Origin: an uncultured Chthonomonadaceae bacterium
GTDB taxonomy: Bacteria > Armatimonadota > Fimbriimonadia > Fimbriimonadales > Fimbriimonadaceae
DNA length: 60,946 nt
Direction: 5' to 3'
Assembly (NCBI GenBank): GCA_946479035.1
Contig: CAMLDW010000010.1
Coordinates: 1 to 60,946 of the forward strand
In this document: in pieces, positions 25,614 to 34,344 of the stretch
Numbering within the stretch: position 1 is the stretch's first letter
Layout of the letters: each line of letters opens with the position of its first letter
Notes under the pieces: model-generated
Told to the model about the DNA's origin: nothing
The model's input: the letters and a program-made list of their open reading frames with translations, nothing else
The model's database searches: none
Position numbers and translations under genes: made by a program

Positions 25614-27848
25614 ATGCACGCCTTGATCCTGTCGCTCCTCCTCGCTGCGCAGCCCACCGTCCAGCGGGACCCTTACGGCGTGCCGCTCATCACTGCCGCG
25701 ACGGAGCAGGAGGCCTTCTACCAGTTCGGCCACGCTGTAGCAGAGGACCGGCTCTGGCAGATGGAGATGTCGCGCCGCTTGGCGCGCGGGAAGCTCGCCG
25801 AGGTCCTCGGCCCGTCCGCTCTCGCTTCAGACCGCAGCGTCGTCAAAACTGGATACACGGACGCAGAGGTCCAAAAGCAGATCGACGCCATGCCCCAGCG
25901 CCTCAAGAATGCATTCAACGAGTACTCGCGCGGCGTGAACGACCAGATCGCGGAGCGAAAGGCCGCCGGAACGCTCCCACAAGGCTATGCGGACAGCGGG
26001 TTCGAGCCGGAGCCATGGACGCCGCTCGACTCCGCCGCGATCGCCATCAACCTCCTCAGGCAGTTCGGGCGCGGCGGCGCGGGCGAGCTACGTAACTACG
26101 CGCTCATGCTCTATCTGAAAGGGCAGCCGTGCAAGGAAAAGCTCTATGACGTCCTCGACGACCTCGCCTGGCAGAACGACCCGGACGCCGTCACGACAGT
26201 ACGCTCGCAGGACGACCCGCTGCGCGACAACCATCCGGACTTTGGCACGGTCACGCGCGCCCAGACCGAGAGGCACGCCGCGCTGCTCCCGCCCACCAAC
26301 CTGCTCGAGCTCCTTCCGGCGATCCAGCTCGCCACGGGCGAAGACACCGACCTGATCGCCGAAAAGCTCGGCGCGCCGTACAAGTGGGGGAGCTATGCGA
26401 TCGTCGTCGCGCCGCAGCGCAGCAAGACCGGAAACGCCCTGCTGCTTTCCGCGCCGCAGATGGGCCACAGCGACCCGAGCGTCGTGCACGAGGTCGCCAT
26501 CGACTGCCCTTCCTTAAGAGTAGAGGGCATCGACGTGCCTGGCGTGCCTACGGTCGTGATCGGCGCCACACCAAGCTTTGCCTGGGGGCTTACGAGCGGC
26601 GTCGCGGACATCGAAGACGTCTTTTTCTCGCCGCTGGTGGACGATGAGACGTACCAGTACGGCAACGACAGGAAGAAGCTCGTAAAGATCGAGCGCACGA
26701 TCAACGTCAAAGGCGGCGATCCCGTCAAGGTCGAGGTCGTAAGGACGCACTACGGGCCCGTCATCCTCAACAGCCGTGTAGGCAAGTGCGTGTACAGCGT
26801 CCAGTCGTCTTTTTGGGGCCGAGAGCTGAGCGCGATCGCTTCCCTCTTCGACCTCTATTCCGCAGCGACTCCGAAAGAGATCGACGCCGCGATCTCGAGC
26901 GTGCCCGTCACTTTCAACTTCTTCTACGCGACGACGAAGGGCGAGGTCGGCTATCGCTACGCCGGGCTCGTGCCGCAGCGCGCCAAGGGTTACGACCCGA
27001 GGTTCCCTCTGCCGGGCAACCCGGACACGGCGTGGCAGGGCTTCATCGCCGCCGCCTCGATGCCGCACGTCGCCAACCCCGGCGCCTCCATCCTTACCAA
27101 CTGGAACAACAAGCCCGTCGCGTGGTGGCCCAACCTCGACACGCCCGTCTGGGGCGCGTCCTTCCGCAACGAGGAGCTCAACAACGCGATCCCTGAAGGA
27201 AGGCTCGATCGCTTCGACCTCGAGCGCGCGGCGTGGGAGATCGCGCGGCGCGAGACGACGTCCAACGGCGCGTTCATCGGCGACTTCAAGGCGATCCTCG
27301 AAGCGCGCGCCAAGCTCGGCTCCACAGACCCGCTCGTCAAGTACCTCGGCGGCTTTGAAGGCTGGGACGTGGACGGCTCCGTCGGCGCGTTGATCTATGA
27401 CGAGGCCGTGCGCGAGCTCCGCGACGAGCTCTTCCTCCAGTCGACGGGCAACTTTCTCCAGCCGGCGGTGTTCGAGCAGGTCCTGCAGCCGTCCGTGATG
27501 CTCAAGGCGCTTCACGGAAAGACGAAGTTCGACTTCCTCGCTGGCCGTAAAGCGTTCGACATCGTCGGCAAAGCAATGGACCAGGCGATGGCCAACCTGA
27601 AGGGCGTCAACGGCGACGACCCATCAACGTGGGCGTTCCATCCTGGGGCGATCCAGGTCCACGGACAGAAGCCGATCCCGTACAACAACCGAGGCACGTA
27701 CATCCAGGTTTTCGAGCTCGCCGTCCTTCCCGTCGGGCGAAGCGTCGCCTCTCCCGGAGTGAGCGAGGTCGGCCCGCACGCGACCGACCAGGCCGACCTC
27801 GCGCGCGCGTGGACCTACAAGCCGATGTGGAAGTTCAGGCCGAACTGA
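25614..27848 (+). CDS. Penicillin acylase family Ntn-hydrolase (peptidase S45)
   Basis: This 744-residue exported precursor has a short signal peptide (LILSLLLAAQP), then the family opening VQRDPYGVPLITAATEQEAFY and FGHAVAEDRLWQMEMSRRLARG. The autocatalytic Gly-Ser site is in WGSYAIVVAPQRSKTGNALL, putting the nucleophile at Ser260; the usual GSNxW is GSYAI here. DIEDVFFSP and NTPGH-free downstream blocks fit the beta chain. Members cleave penicillins, acyl-homoserine lactones or other amides, so the substrate is open. The gene is monocistronic. Confidence 0.9.
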   Translation: MHALILSLLLAAQPTVQRDPYGVPLITAATEQEAFYQFGHAVAEDRLWQMEMSRRLARGKLAEVLGPSALASDRSVVKTGYTDAEVQKQIDAMPQRLKNAFNEYSRGVNDQIAERKAAGTLPQGYADSGFEPEPWTPLDSAAIAINLLRQFGRGGAGELRNYALMLYLKGQPCKEKLYDVLDDLAWQNDPDAVTTVRSQDDPLRDNHPDFGTVTRAQTERHAALLPPTNLLELLPAIQLATGEDTDLIAEKLGAPYKWGSYAIVVAPQRSKTGNALLLSAPQMGHSDPSVVHEVAIDCPSLRVEGIDVPGVPTVVIGATPSFAWGLTSGVADIEDVFFSPLVDDETYQYGNDRKKLVKIERTINVKGGDPVKVEVVRTHYGPVILNSRVGKCVYSVQSSFWGRELSAIASLFDLYSAATPKEIDAAISSVPVTFNFFYATTKGEVGYRYAGLVPQRAKGYDPRFPLPGNPDTAWQGFIAAASMPHVANPGASILTNWNNKPVAWWPNLDTPVWGASFRNEELNNAIPEGRLDRFDLERAAWEIARRETTSNGAFIGDFKAILEARAKLGSTDPLVKYLGGFEGWDVDGSVGALIYDEAVRELRDELFLQSTGNFLQPAVFEQVLQPSVMLKALHGKTKFDFLAGRKAFDIVGKAMDQAMANLKGVNGDDPSTWAFHPGAIQVHGQKPIPYNNRGTYIQVFELAVLPVGRSVASPGVSEVGPHATDQADLARAWTYKPMWKFRPN

Positions 27849-27921
27849 CCGTCCAAAGGCCCGCTCGCGCTCGGCTCAGGCTTGACACTCACCGACCCTT
27901 CAGGTACACAGTCCAGCGGTT

Positions 27922-27998
27922 GCTCCCGTCGTCTAGCGGTTTAGGACATCGCCCTCTCACGGCGAAGATCGCGGGTTCGAATCCCGTCGGGAGTACCA
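27922..27998 (+). tRNA. tRNA-Glu, anticodon CTC
   Basis: This is a 77-nt cloverleaf. The acceptor GCTCCCG faces CGGGAGT (a G-U at 1-72), the anticodon stem is TCGCC/GGCGA with loop CTCTCAC giving CTC, and the T arm GCGGG-TTCGAAT-CCCGT is followed by A and encoded CCA. It reads GAG codons, frequent in this GC-rich genome. Confidence 0.95.
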
Positions 27999-28008
27999 AC
28001 CCCTCAAA

Positions 28009-28512
28009 ATGCCTGATCGAATCGTTCTGCTCGGCAGGGCGGGAGTCGGCAAGACTACGCTCGCGCGCCGGCTCGGAGAAACAACGGGCGCTCCCGTCAT
28101 CTGCCTCGACGCCATGTGGAAACCCGGCTGGACCGCCGCCGACGTGCCCACGTTTCGAGAAACAATCGCGCCGCTCCACTCTGGCGATAGTTGGATCAGC
28201 GATGGGAACTTTGCAGACGCCACTTTCGACCTTCGCCTTCCCCGAGCCACCCTCATCCTTTGGCTTGATGCTCCGCGATTGCTGTGCACATGGCGCTCGC
28301 TGGGACGTGTCTGTAAACCCGGCGAGCCTCATCGGGCAAGCAATCTGCTAAGCGTGATTCGCTTCATCTGGCGGTTCGATCGGGTGAATCGTCCCAGGAT
28401 CGAATCCGCCATTCTGCGCTACGGCCCAAATATCCCGGTTCGCAGGATTAACGGCACCAGGCAGATGGCCCGCTTTCTCGCGGAAACTCAGGGTCAACCG
28501 GGCGATAAATGA
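28009..28512 (+). CDS. P-loop kinase, FlaR/topology-modulation-like
   Basis: This 167-residue P-loop NTPase has a Walker A (LLGRAGVGKTTLARRLGE) at residues 7-24, DAMWKPGWTAADVPTF, a 'W-I-x-D-G-N' block (SWISDGNFADATFDLRL), then IILWLDAP-like ATLILWLDAPR and a basic RPRIESAILRYG. This is the pattern of adenylate-kinase-like 'topology modulation' (FlaR) proteins. It begins 11 nt after tRNA-Glu; its base composition is somewhat lower in GC than its neighbours, and a gene pasted behind a tRNA may be acquired. Confidence 0.8.
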   Translation: MPDRIVLLGRAGVGKTTLARRLGETTGAPVICLDAMWKPGWTAADVPTFRETIAPLHSGDSWISDGNFADATFDLRLPRATLILWLDAPRLLCTWRSLGRVCKPGEPHRASNLLSVIRFIWRFDRVNRPRIESAILRYGPNIPVRRINGTRQMARFLAETQGQPGDK

Positions 28513-28654
28513 ATGAGCCGATGCATCCTTGCTCGGGCCCTATCTTTGGACGGAGCGGGCTCTCTTCACGTCTGGGCGCGCTAACAACCTGCGTCAGCCG
28601 ATTCATGGACACGAAAGGGCGAACTTGCAATCCCGCACTTTAAGCCGCACACTT

Positions 28655-29284
28655 ATGGGCAAGAAGACAATGATACACATCTACGGAACGTTCACAGATC
28701 CGCACGAGGCGGAAAAGGCTGCAGGCGCCTTGCTCGACCACGGCGTCCAGCCCGAGCACATCAGCATCATTCTTCCTGAAGGGTTTGGCCCAAAGAAGGT
28801 TAGCGAAGTCAAAGACGAGATCAACATGGAGCGCAAGGCCACCGGCGGGATCACGACGACCACAGGCGCTGACGCGGCCACTGGTTCGGCAAAGGGCGCA
28901 GGCATCGGGCTGCTTGCAGGGACCCTTGCCGCCCTCGCAGCGGTGTTCATTCCCGGAATCGGCCTCGTCATCGGCGGTGGAACGCTCGCGCTCGCCCTCG
29001 GTGGCGTCGCAGGCGCGACGGCGGCGGGCGCAATCTCCGGCGGCGTGACCGGTTACCTCAAGGACCAAGGCGTGCCTGAGCAAGGGATCAAGCACTTCCA
29101 CTCGGTCTTGCAGTCCGGCGGAGCGATGATCACGGTCTCACCGACCGACGAGCACACCGGCTCATCAAAGATCGAGTCCGTGCTTCAGAAGTACGGCGGA
29201 ATCGTCTCCATGTTCCCACAGGGGCCCGGAGTCGTGATCCTGTCCGAGAACGAGTTCCCGATCAGCACGACGGTATTGCGTTAA
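28655..29284 (+). CDS. Glycine-zipper membrane protein, YflT/general-stress-like
   Basis: The protein has 209 residues. The first 55 or so residues form a small alpha/beta domain (IHIYGTFTDPHEAEKAAGAL, LLDHGVQPEHISIILPEG) like the heat-induced stress YflT domain. A glycine-zipper region follows (GAGIGLLAGTLAALAAVF and GLVIGGGTLALALGGVAGA), then a second alpha/beta lobe. Proteins of this type are envelope or stress associated. No strong ribosome site precedes the ATG at 28655, and earlier in-frame ATG codons exist, but they lead into non-protein-like sequence. Confidence 0.7.
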   Translation: MGKKTMIHIYGTFTDPHEAEKAAGALLDHGVQPEHISIILPEGFGPKKVSEVKDEINMERKATGGITTTTGADAATGSAKGAGIGLLAGTLAALAAVFIPGIGLVIGGGTLALALGGVAGATAAGAISGGVTGYLKDQGVPEQGIKHFHSVLQSGGAMITVSPTDEHTGSSKIESVLQKYGGIVSMFPQGPGVVILSENEFPISTTVLR

Positions 29285-29399
29285 CGCGCGAATCCAAGGG
29301 TGCCCCGTCTGTCCGCGCCGCCAAGAGACTCGTGCCATGTAGACGCCTTCGCAGCAGACCGGGAGCGACGAAGGGTGCCAGCCGTCTGGCTACTTGCGC

Positions 29400-29461
29400 G
29401 CGCACCTCCTCCGCCAAGCTCGTCTTGGCGTAGGAGCTGCGCTTGCTATCCCGGAGCAAGC
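29400..29461. repeat. Two adjacent strong hairpins in the gap before the EF-G paralogue
   Basis: The first palindrome pairs 29400-29418 with 29424-29442, 17 of 19 positions matching around loop CTCGT (core CGCCAAG/CTTGGCG). The second pairs GCTTGCT with AGCAAGC at 29441-29461 around a 7-nt loop. No T-run follows. The rest of 29285-29654 shows no coding frame or known RNA I recognise, so these may be structured-leader or REP-like elements. Confidence 0.55.
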
Positions 29462-29654
29462 CTCCGTCCCGGCAACCAGCGGCCAGTGAGCGCTCGAACC
29501 GAGCAGAGGCACGTCAGCTTGAGGCTCATGCCCGACCGCGCCCGGCAAGTAGACCGGGGGCCTTTGCATCGGGGAGGCCTGGCGTTGTATCCTAAACCCC
29601 AGGAAGCTCGCTGGCCCGCCCATGGGCCGCGGCCCGTTTTTGCGGAGGACACCC

Positions 29655-31724
29655 TTGAAGAACTATCCCACCGACAAGATCAGAAACGTTGCCATTGTAG
29701 GCCACGGTGGCGTCGGAAAAACGATGCTCGTGGAGCACATGCTCTACACCGCAGGCGCCACCGAAAGAGTCGGCAAGACCGCCGACGGCAACACGCAGAG
29801 CGACCACGACCCGCTCGAGGTCAAGCGCAAGATCAGCATCACCGCCTCCATCCTCCCTATCGAGTGGCACGATCACAAGATCAACCTCATCGACGTCCCC
29901 GGCTATCCGGACTTCATCGGCGACCTCCACGCCGTCGGGCGCGTCGTCAACGCGATGATCATCGTCTGCGAGGCAAAGCGCGACCTGGACGTCGGGTTCG
30001 ACCTCGCATGGGAGGTCGCAGAGAAGTACGGCCTTCCCCGCTGCATCTTCATCAACAAGCTCGAGCGCGACAACGCCGACTACACCGGCCTCATCGACAC
30101 CCTGCACGAGCGCTACGGCCACAAGATCGTCAACGTCCAGATCCCGATCGGCCACCAGGCTGCCTTTAGTGGCGTGCTCGACCTGCTCAACATGAAGGTG
30201 TATAAGGGCAAGGACCGCGGAGTCGAGATCGAGGACATTCCTACCGGATATGCTCAAGAGGCCGCCGAGCGGCGCGAAAAAATGATGGACGCCGCCGCGG
30301 AGGGCGACGAAGACCTGATGGTGAAGTACCTCGAGGGCGAGACGCTCACTCCCGAAGAGATCGAGCGCGGGCTCCTGCTCGGGACCAAAGAGAGCCGCGT
30401 CATCCCGGTGCTCCTCGGCTCGGCCGAGAGCGGCATCGGCGTCGCGACGCTCCTCGACCGCATCGTCGGCGAGCTCCCTGCGCCGGACTATGGTCCTGTC
30501 AAGGCAGGCGACAAAGAGATCAAGGCGGACCCCAGCGGCCCGCTCGCCGCGTTCTGCTTCAAGACCACCGCAGACCCGTTCGTCGGCAAGATCAACTACG
30601 TACGCCTCTTCCGAGGCACGCTCAAGGCCGACGACCACGTCCAGAACGTCAATCGCGACAAGGACGAACGGATCCACAACCTCTTCCAGCCGCACGGAAA
30701 GCAGCAGGAGGTCGCGACGACCTTCGTGGCGGGCGACATCTGCGCCATCGCCAAGCTGCACGACACCCACACCGGCGACTCGCTCTGCGACGCGAAGAAC
30801 CAAGTGACCTTTGCGCCCGTCGAGTTTCCGTCACCGATCTACCGCGTAGCGATCAAGCCGGTCACCAAGGCCGACGAGGACAAGCTCGGCGGCGCGCTGG
30901 AGCGCATTCTGGAAGAGGACCCGACGCTCCACTACGCGCGCGACATGGAACTGCACCAGGAGATACTCGAAGGGATGGGCGACATCCATCTCGACACCGC
31001 CATCGACAAGCTTCGCGAGCGCTTCGGCGTCAGCGTCACGACGGTCGAGGCGAGGGTCCCGTACCGGGAGACGATCAAGAAGACCTCGCAGGCGCAGGGC
31101 CGGTTCAAGCGCCAGACGGGCGGCCGCGGACAGTACGGCGACTGCTGGCTGCGCCTTGAGCCCGCGACCCGGGGCGAGGGCTACTCGTTCACAAGCGAGG
31201 TCGTCGGCGGTTCGATCCCCAAGAACTTCATCCCCGCCGTCGAGAAGGGCGTCAAGGAGACCCTGGACAAGGGGTTCCTCGCCGGTTACCCGGTCGTCGA
31301 CGTGAAGGCGTTCGTGTATGACGGCTCGTACCACGACGTCGATTCCAGCGAAATGGCGTTCAAGCTCGCCGGAGCGATCGCCTTCAAGAGCGCCGCGGCG
31401 AACGCCAGCCCGGCGATCCTCGAGCCGATCCTAGAGGTCGAGGTGGACGTGCCGGACGAGTCCGTCGGCGACGTCGTCGGCGACCTCAACGGTCGCCGTG
31501 CGCACTTGCAGGGCATGGAGCCCGTATCTCCCGGCAAGACCACCGTGCGCGCGAAGGTCCCGATGGCGACGATGATGCGATACGCGCTCGACCTGCGCTC
31601 GATCACAAAGGGCCGCGGCCGCTTCCGCTCGCACGTCTCGCACTACGAGGAGCTGCCGCACAACGAGGCCGACCACCTGATCAAGGCCTACGCCGCCAGC
31701 CGGTCGGGAGAAGAAGAAGAGTAA
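29655..31724 (+). CDS. Elongation factor G paralogue (EF-G-2-like)
   Basis: This 689-residue translational GTPase starts at TTG 29655, with GGAGG 6 nt upstream. The P-loop is GHGGVGKTMLVEHML (standard EF-G has AHVDAGKTT), G3 is DVPGYPDFIGD, and G4 reads NKLERDNAD, with Glu where NKxD has Asp. Domains II, III (DPTLHYARDMELHQEILEGMG), IV (QTGGRGQYGDCWL) and V are complete. This P-loop type marks the second EF-G subfamily, some of which act in ribosome recycling or have no known role, rather than the str-operon fusA. It is monocistronic. Confidence 0.85.
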   Translation: MKNYPTDKIRNVAIVGHGGVGKTMLVEHMLYTAGATERVGKTADGNTQSDHDPLEVKRKISITASILPIEWHDHKINLIDVPGYPDFIGDLHAVGRVVNAMIIVCEAKRDLDVGFDLAWEVAEKYGLPRCIFINKLERDNADYTGLIDTLHERYGHKIVNVQIPIGHQAAFSGVLDLLNMKVYKGKDRGVEIEDIPTGYAQEAAERREKMMDAAAEGDEDLMVKYLEGETLTPEEIERGLLLGTKESRVIPVLLGSAESGIGVATLLDRIVGELPAPDYGPVKAGDKEIKADPSGPLAAFCFKTTADPFVGKINYVRLFRGTLKADDHVQNVNRDKDERIHNLFQPHGKQQEVATTFVAGDICAIAKLHDTHTGDSLCDAKNQVTFAPVEFPSPIYRVAIKPVTKADEDKLGGALERILEEDPTLHYARDMELHQEILEGMGDIHLDTAIDKLRERFGVSVTTVEARVPYRETIKKTSQAQGRFKRQTGGRGQYGDCWLRLEPATRGEGYSFTSEVVGGSIPKNFIPAVEKGVKETLDKGFLAGYPVVDVKAFVYDGSYHDVDSSEMAFKLAGAIAFKSAAANASPAILEPILEVEVDVPDESVGDVVGDLNGRRAHLQGMEPVSPGKTTVRAKVPMATMMRYALDLRSITKGRGRFRSHVSHYEELPHNEADHLIKAYAASRSGEEEE

Positions 31725-31733
31725 GTCCGCGCC

Positions 31734-31775
31734 TCCGTTTCGTCGTCCTGAGCCTGTCGAAGGAGCCGAAACGGT
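31734..31775. repeat. REP-like element with flanking inverted repeat, likely bidirectional terminator
   Basis: CCGTTTCG and CGAAACGG (8 bp, perfect) bracket a central CGTCCTGAGCCTGTCGAAGG. The central word (TTCGACAGGCTCAGGAC on the other strand) is a familiar intergenic repeat in many unrelated bacterial genomes. It lies between the convergent EF-G and HDOD genes. Confidence 0.6.
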
Positions 31776-31795
31776 GGTGGTGGAGGCCCCCGCGC

Positions 31796-32644
31796 CTACA
31801 TCTGCATCGCAGACTCGGCCATCTCCACTTCGGAGACGACGAGCGACATTACTTTGTCCAGGTGCTCGTCCGTCAGTCCTGAGATCGAGCCGAGCATCAT
31901 GTCCAGGTCGTGCATCGCGCCGTCCGTGCTGTTGCTAAAACCACACCTGTGCGCGATCGCGTCCGACGCGGCCACGACCTTCGTCGTCTCCGGCGTCTCC
32001 TGGTCCGCGATCGGGTTGTGGTGGTAGAGGATCGCGTTCTTCATGAGCTGCGGGAGCTTCCAGTGGTCCGCGAGCAGCCCGCCGACGTCCGCGTGGTCGA
32101 ACTTATAGATGCTCCTCTCCACGCTGTACAATGGCCGCTTCGACTTCTGGCTCGTCTCCACCGCCGCTTGCAGCTCTTGTGGCATGAAGCGGTCGAGCAC
32201 GAGCAGCCCCACGTCGTGCATGATCCCGGCACAGTACAGCTCCTCCGCCTTTTCGGGAAACCGGATGCGACCGAGGATGCGCGCCGCCGTCGCCACCGCC
32301 AGACTGTGCTTCCAAAAGTCGATCTTGCTGAAGCTGGGCGCCTCGCCCTTGCCGGAGGTCATCTGCTGGAAGGCGATCCCAACGACCAGCGATCGGACCG
32401 AGTTCATCCCGAGGAACTGCACCGCGCGCCCGATCGTCGGCACCTTCACCCCGCCGTAGTACGCCGAGTTGGCAGCCTTCAGGATCTTTGCCGTGATCGC
32501 CGCGTCCTTCGCGATCGCAACCTCGACGTCGCGCGGCCCGGCGTCGTTGTCGTCGACGAGCTTGAGCACCGTGCTCGCCGACTGCGACAACACCGGCAGA
32601 TTCTCGCTGCGCGAGATCCGTATGCCAAGGCTTGCGAGTTCCAC
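31796..32644 (-). CDS. HDOD-domain protein
   Basis: The protein has 282 residues, nearly all one HDOD domain (a HD-GYP relative without the metal-dependent diesterase activity). It begins ENLPVLSQSASTVLKLVDD, then AAITAKILKAANSAYYGG and TIGRAVQFLGMNSVRSLVVG; later FWKHSLAVATAARIL and AGIMHDVGLLVLDRFMPQE keep an HD pair. Such proteins are signalling adapters in surface motility and c-di-GMP-linked networks. GTG 32644 follows GATAAT by 7 nt. Confidence 0.9.
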   Translation of the reverse strand: MELASLGIRISRSENLPVLSQSASTVLKLVDDNDAGPRDVEVAIAKDAAITAKILKAANSAYYGGVKVPTIGRAVQFLGMNSVRSLVVGIAFQQMTSGKGEAPSFSKIDFWKHSLAVATAARILGRIRFPEKAEELYCAGIMHDVGLLVLDRFMPQELQAAVETSQKSKRPLYSVERSIYKFDHADVGGLLADHWKLPQLMKNAILYHHNPIADQETPETTKVVAASDAIAHRCGFSNSTDGAMHDLDMMLGSISGLTDEHLDKVMSLVVSEVEMAESAMQM

Positions 32645-32651
32645 CTAACGC

Positions 32652-32657
32652 ATTATC
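32652..32657 (-). promoter_or_regulatory. -10 element GATAAT, 7 nt before HDOD gene start
   Basis: On the minus strand GATAAT is followed by GCGTTAG and GTG 32644, the leaderless arrangement. Confidence 0.55.
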
Positions 32658-32760
32658 GGCATCCCCCGACCCCCCTCTAAACCCCAAAAGGGCCGACTTT
32701 TTACCCAGCCTCAACCGAACCTGAATCCCACCCTCCTCCCCGCCCCCCACCTGACTACGG

Positions 32761-32766
32761 TAGACT
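32761..32766 (+). promoter_or_regulatory. -10 element TAGACT for dnaJ-hspR
   Basis: TAGACT would start transcription near 32773, downstream of the ATG at 32768. This is why I place the dnaJ start at 32792, where AAGGGCAGG provides a ribosome site. No HAIR-type (CTTGAGT-N7-ACTCAAG) operator was seen nearby. Confidence 0.45.
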
Positions 32767-32791
32767 CATGCCGTTGAAGCTAAGGGCAGGC

Positions 32792-33769
32792 ATGGCGGCA
32801 GACTATTATAAGACGCTCGGGGTCACGAAGGGCGCCGATGAGAAAGAGATCAAGGCGGCATATCGGCGGCTTGCGCGGAAGTACCACCCGGACGTGAACC
32901 CGAACGACCCGAAGTCGGAGGCGAAGTTCAAGGAGGTGAGCGAGGCTTATGAGGTCCTGAAGGACCCGGAGAAGCGGAAGAAGTACGACCAGTTCGGCGC
33001 AGGGTGGGAGAACCTGCAGCACGGCGGAGAGAACTTCCAGGACTACCAGACGCAGTTCCGGCAGGGCGGCGGGTTCGAGTCGGTCTTCGAGCAGTTCTTC
33101 TCCGGCTTTGGCGCGGAAGGGCAGGCGGGCGGCGTGCGGTTCCAGCAGGTGCCGCCGCGCGACGTCGAAAAGACGATCGAACTCACGTTCGAGGAAATCG
33201 ACAGGGGCACAAAGAGGACGCTGACATACAGCGTTGAAGACGCCTGCAAGCAGTGCAAAGGGACAGGCACGGTCGGGTCGAGCAGGGGGCAGGCGCGGAG
33301 CACGTGCCCGCTCTGCCACGGAACCGGGCTGACCCACACGACGCACAAGGTCGAAGTGAAGATCCCGGTGGGGATCACCGACGGCAAGAAGCTGCGCGTG
33401 CCGGGCCGGGGCGCGGTGGGCGGCAACGGCAAGGCGGGCGACCTGTACGTCGTGGTGCGGGAGGCGAGGCACAAGACTTTCAAGCGGGTCGGGGAGGACA
33501 CGGAGGTCGAAGTGGACGTCCCTTACATCACTGCGGCGCTCGGCGGTGAGGTGACAGTGCCGACGATCCGATCGAGCGTGACGATGACGGTCCCGCCCGG
33601 CACGCAGTCGGGCCAGGTGTTCCGCCTTGGCGGGCAGGGCATCGCGAAGCTCGGCGGCGTTCGGGGGAGCCTGCTCGTGCGCACCAGGGTCACGGTGCCC
33701 AAGGAGCTCGACAAAGAGGAGAGGAAGCTGCTGCAGCAGATCCAAAAGTTGCAGGAGGGCAAGAAGTGA
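32792..33769 (+). CDS. DnaJ-family co-chaperone with two zinc motifs
   Basis: The protein has 325 residues from ATG 32792. The J domain is complete ([34 protein letters not shown] with HPD). A Gly/Phe-rich part follows, then only two CxxCxGxG motifs ([11 protein letters not shown] and CPLCHGTGL) instead of DnaJ's four, so at most one zinc site can form. The C-terminal substrate-binding domains ([20 protein letters not shown]) are intact. It is intermediate between DnaJ and CbpA. It overlaps hspR by 4 nt, forming a dnaJ-hspR operon. Confidence 0.92.
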   Translation: MAADYYKTLGVTKGADEKEIKAAYRRLARKYHPDVNPNDPKSEAKFKEVSEAYEVLKDPEKRKKYDQFGAGWENLQHGGENFQDYQTQFRQGGGFESVFEQFFSGFGAEGQAGGVRFQQVPPRDVEKTIELTFEEIDRGTKRTLTYSVEDACKQCKGTGTVGSSRGQARSTCPLCHGTGLTHTTHKVEVKIPVGITDGKKLRVPGRGAVGGNGKAGDLYVVVREARHKTFKRVGEDTEVEVDVPYITAALGGEVTVPTIRSSVTMTVPPGTQSGQVFRLGGQGIAKLGGVRGSLLVRTRVTVPKELDKEERKLLQQIQKLQEGKK

Positions 33770-34170
33770 CGGACAGGCGCCAGCCGGTCTACATGATCGG
33801 GGTCGCGGCGGAGCTGTGCAAGGTCCATCCACAGACGCTGCGGCAGTACGAGCGGATCGGGCTCGTGAAGCCCGCGCGCGTCGGGGCGAAGAACCGGCTC
33901 TACAGCGTCGAGGACATCGAGCGCGTGCGCAGGATCCAGAGGCTCACGCAGGACATGGGGGTCAACCTCGCGGGCGTCGAGCTCGTGCTGAAACTGTTGG
34001 ACGAGATGGACGAGCTGCGTGAGGACTTTGAGAAGCAGTTCGAGGAGTACGTGCGCGAGGCGGAGCTGAAGATGCAGCAGTTCATGGCCAACAGCAAAGC
34101 GCCGATCCGGCGCGACCAGACGCTGCTGCCTGTCCCGCGCATCCGGATCAGGAAGACGACGAAGCTTTAG
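33766..34170 (+). CDS. hspR: MerR-family heat-shock repressor HspR
   Basis: The protein has 134 residues. The MerR helix-turn-helix is [20 protein letters not shown], then [20 protein letters not shown] and [20 protein letters not shown], the HspR pattern. A coiled-coil region and a basic tail ([10 protein letters not shown]) follow. In actinobacteria HspR binds DnaK and represses the dnaK operon; the GTGA overlap with dnaJ here fits autoregulation. dnaK and grpE are not in the window. hrcA, at the start of the window, is a second heat-shock repressor system. Confidence 0.92.
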   Translation: MTDRRQPVYMIGVAAELCKVHPQTLRQYERIGLVKPARVGAKNRLYSVEDIERVRRIQRLTQDMGVNLAGVELVLKLLDEMDELREDFEKQFEEYVREAELKMQQFMANSKAPIRRDQTLLPVPRIRIRKTTKL

Positions 34171-34344
34171 CGCAGTGTGCGCCATGATGGCTGCGACCCG
34201 GTTGTGGCACTTCGTGGCAGCGCTCGCGCTGCGATTGGCATTGACCATGTCCGATCGCAGCGTGATCGCTCACACGGGGGTCTGCAAATGTAGTTCGGCC
34301 CGCAAATCGTTTCTTGAAAGTGGCGTCAATAGTGCTCTAGCCTG

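Noticed and set aside
32645..32791. HAIR operator upstream of dnaJ-hspR
   Set aside because: No CTTGAGT-N7-ACTCAAG-like inverted repeat could be seen.
34217..34232. GCAGCGC/GCGCTGC hairpin as hspR terminator
   Set aside because: Short stem, 2-4 nt loop and no T-run; too weak to call.
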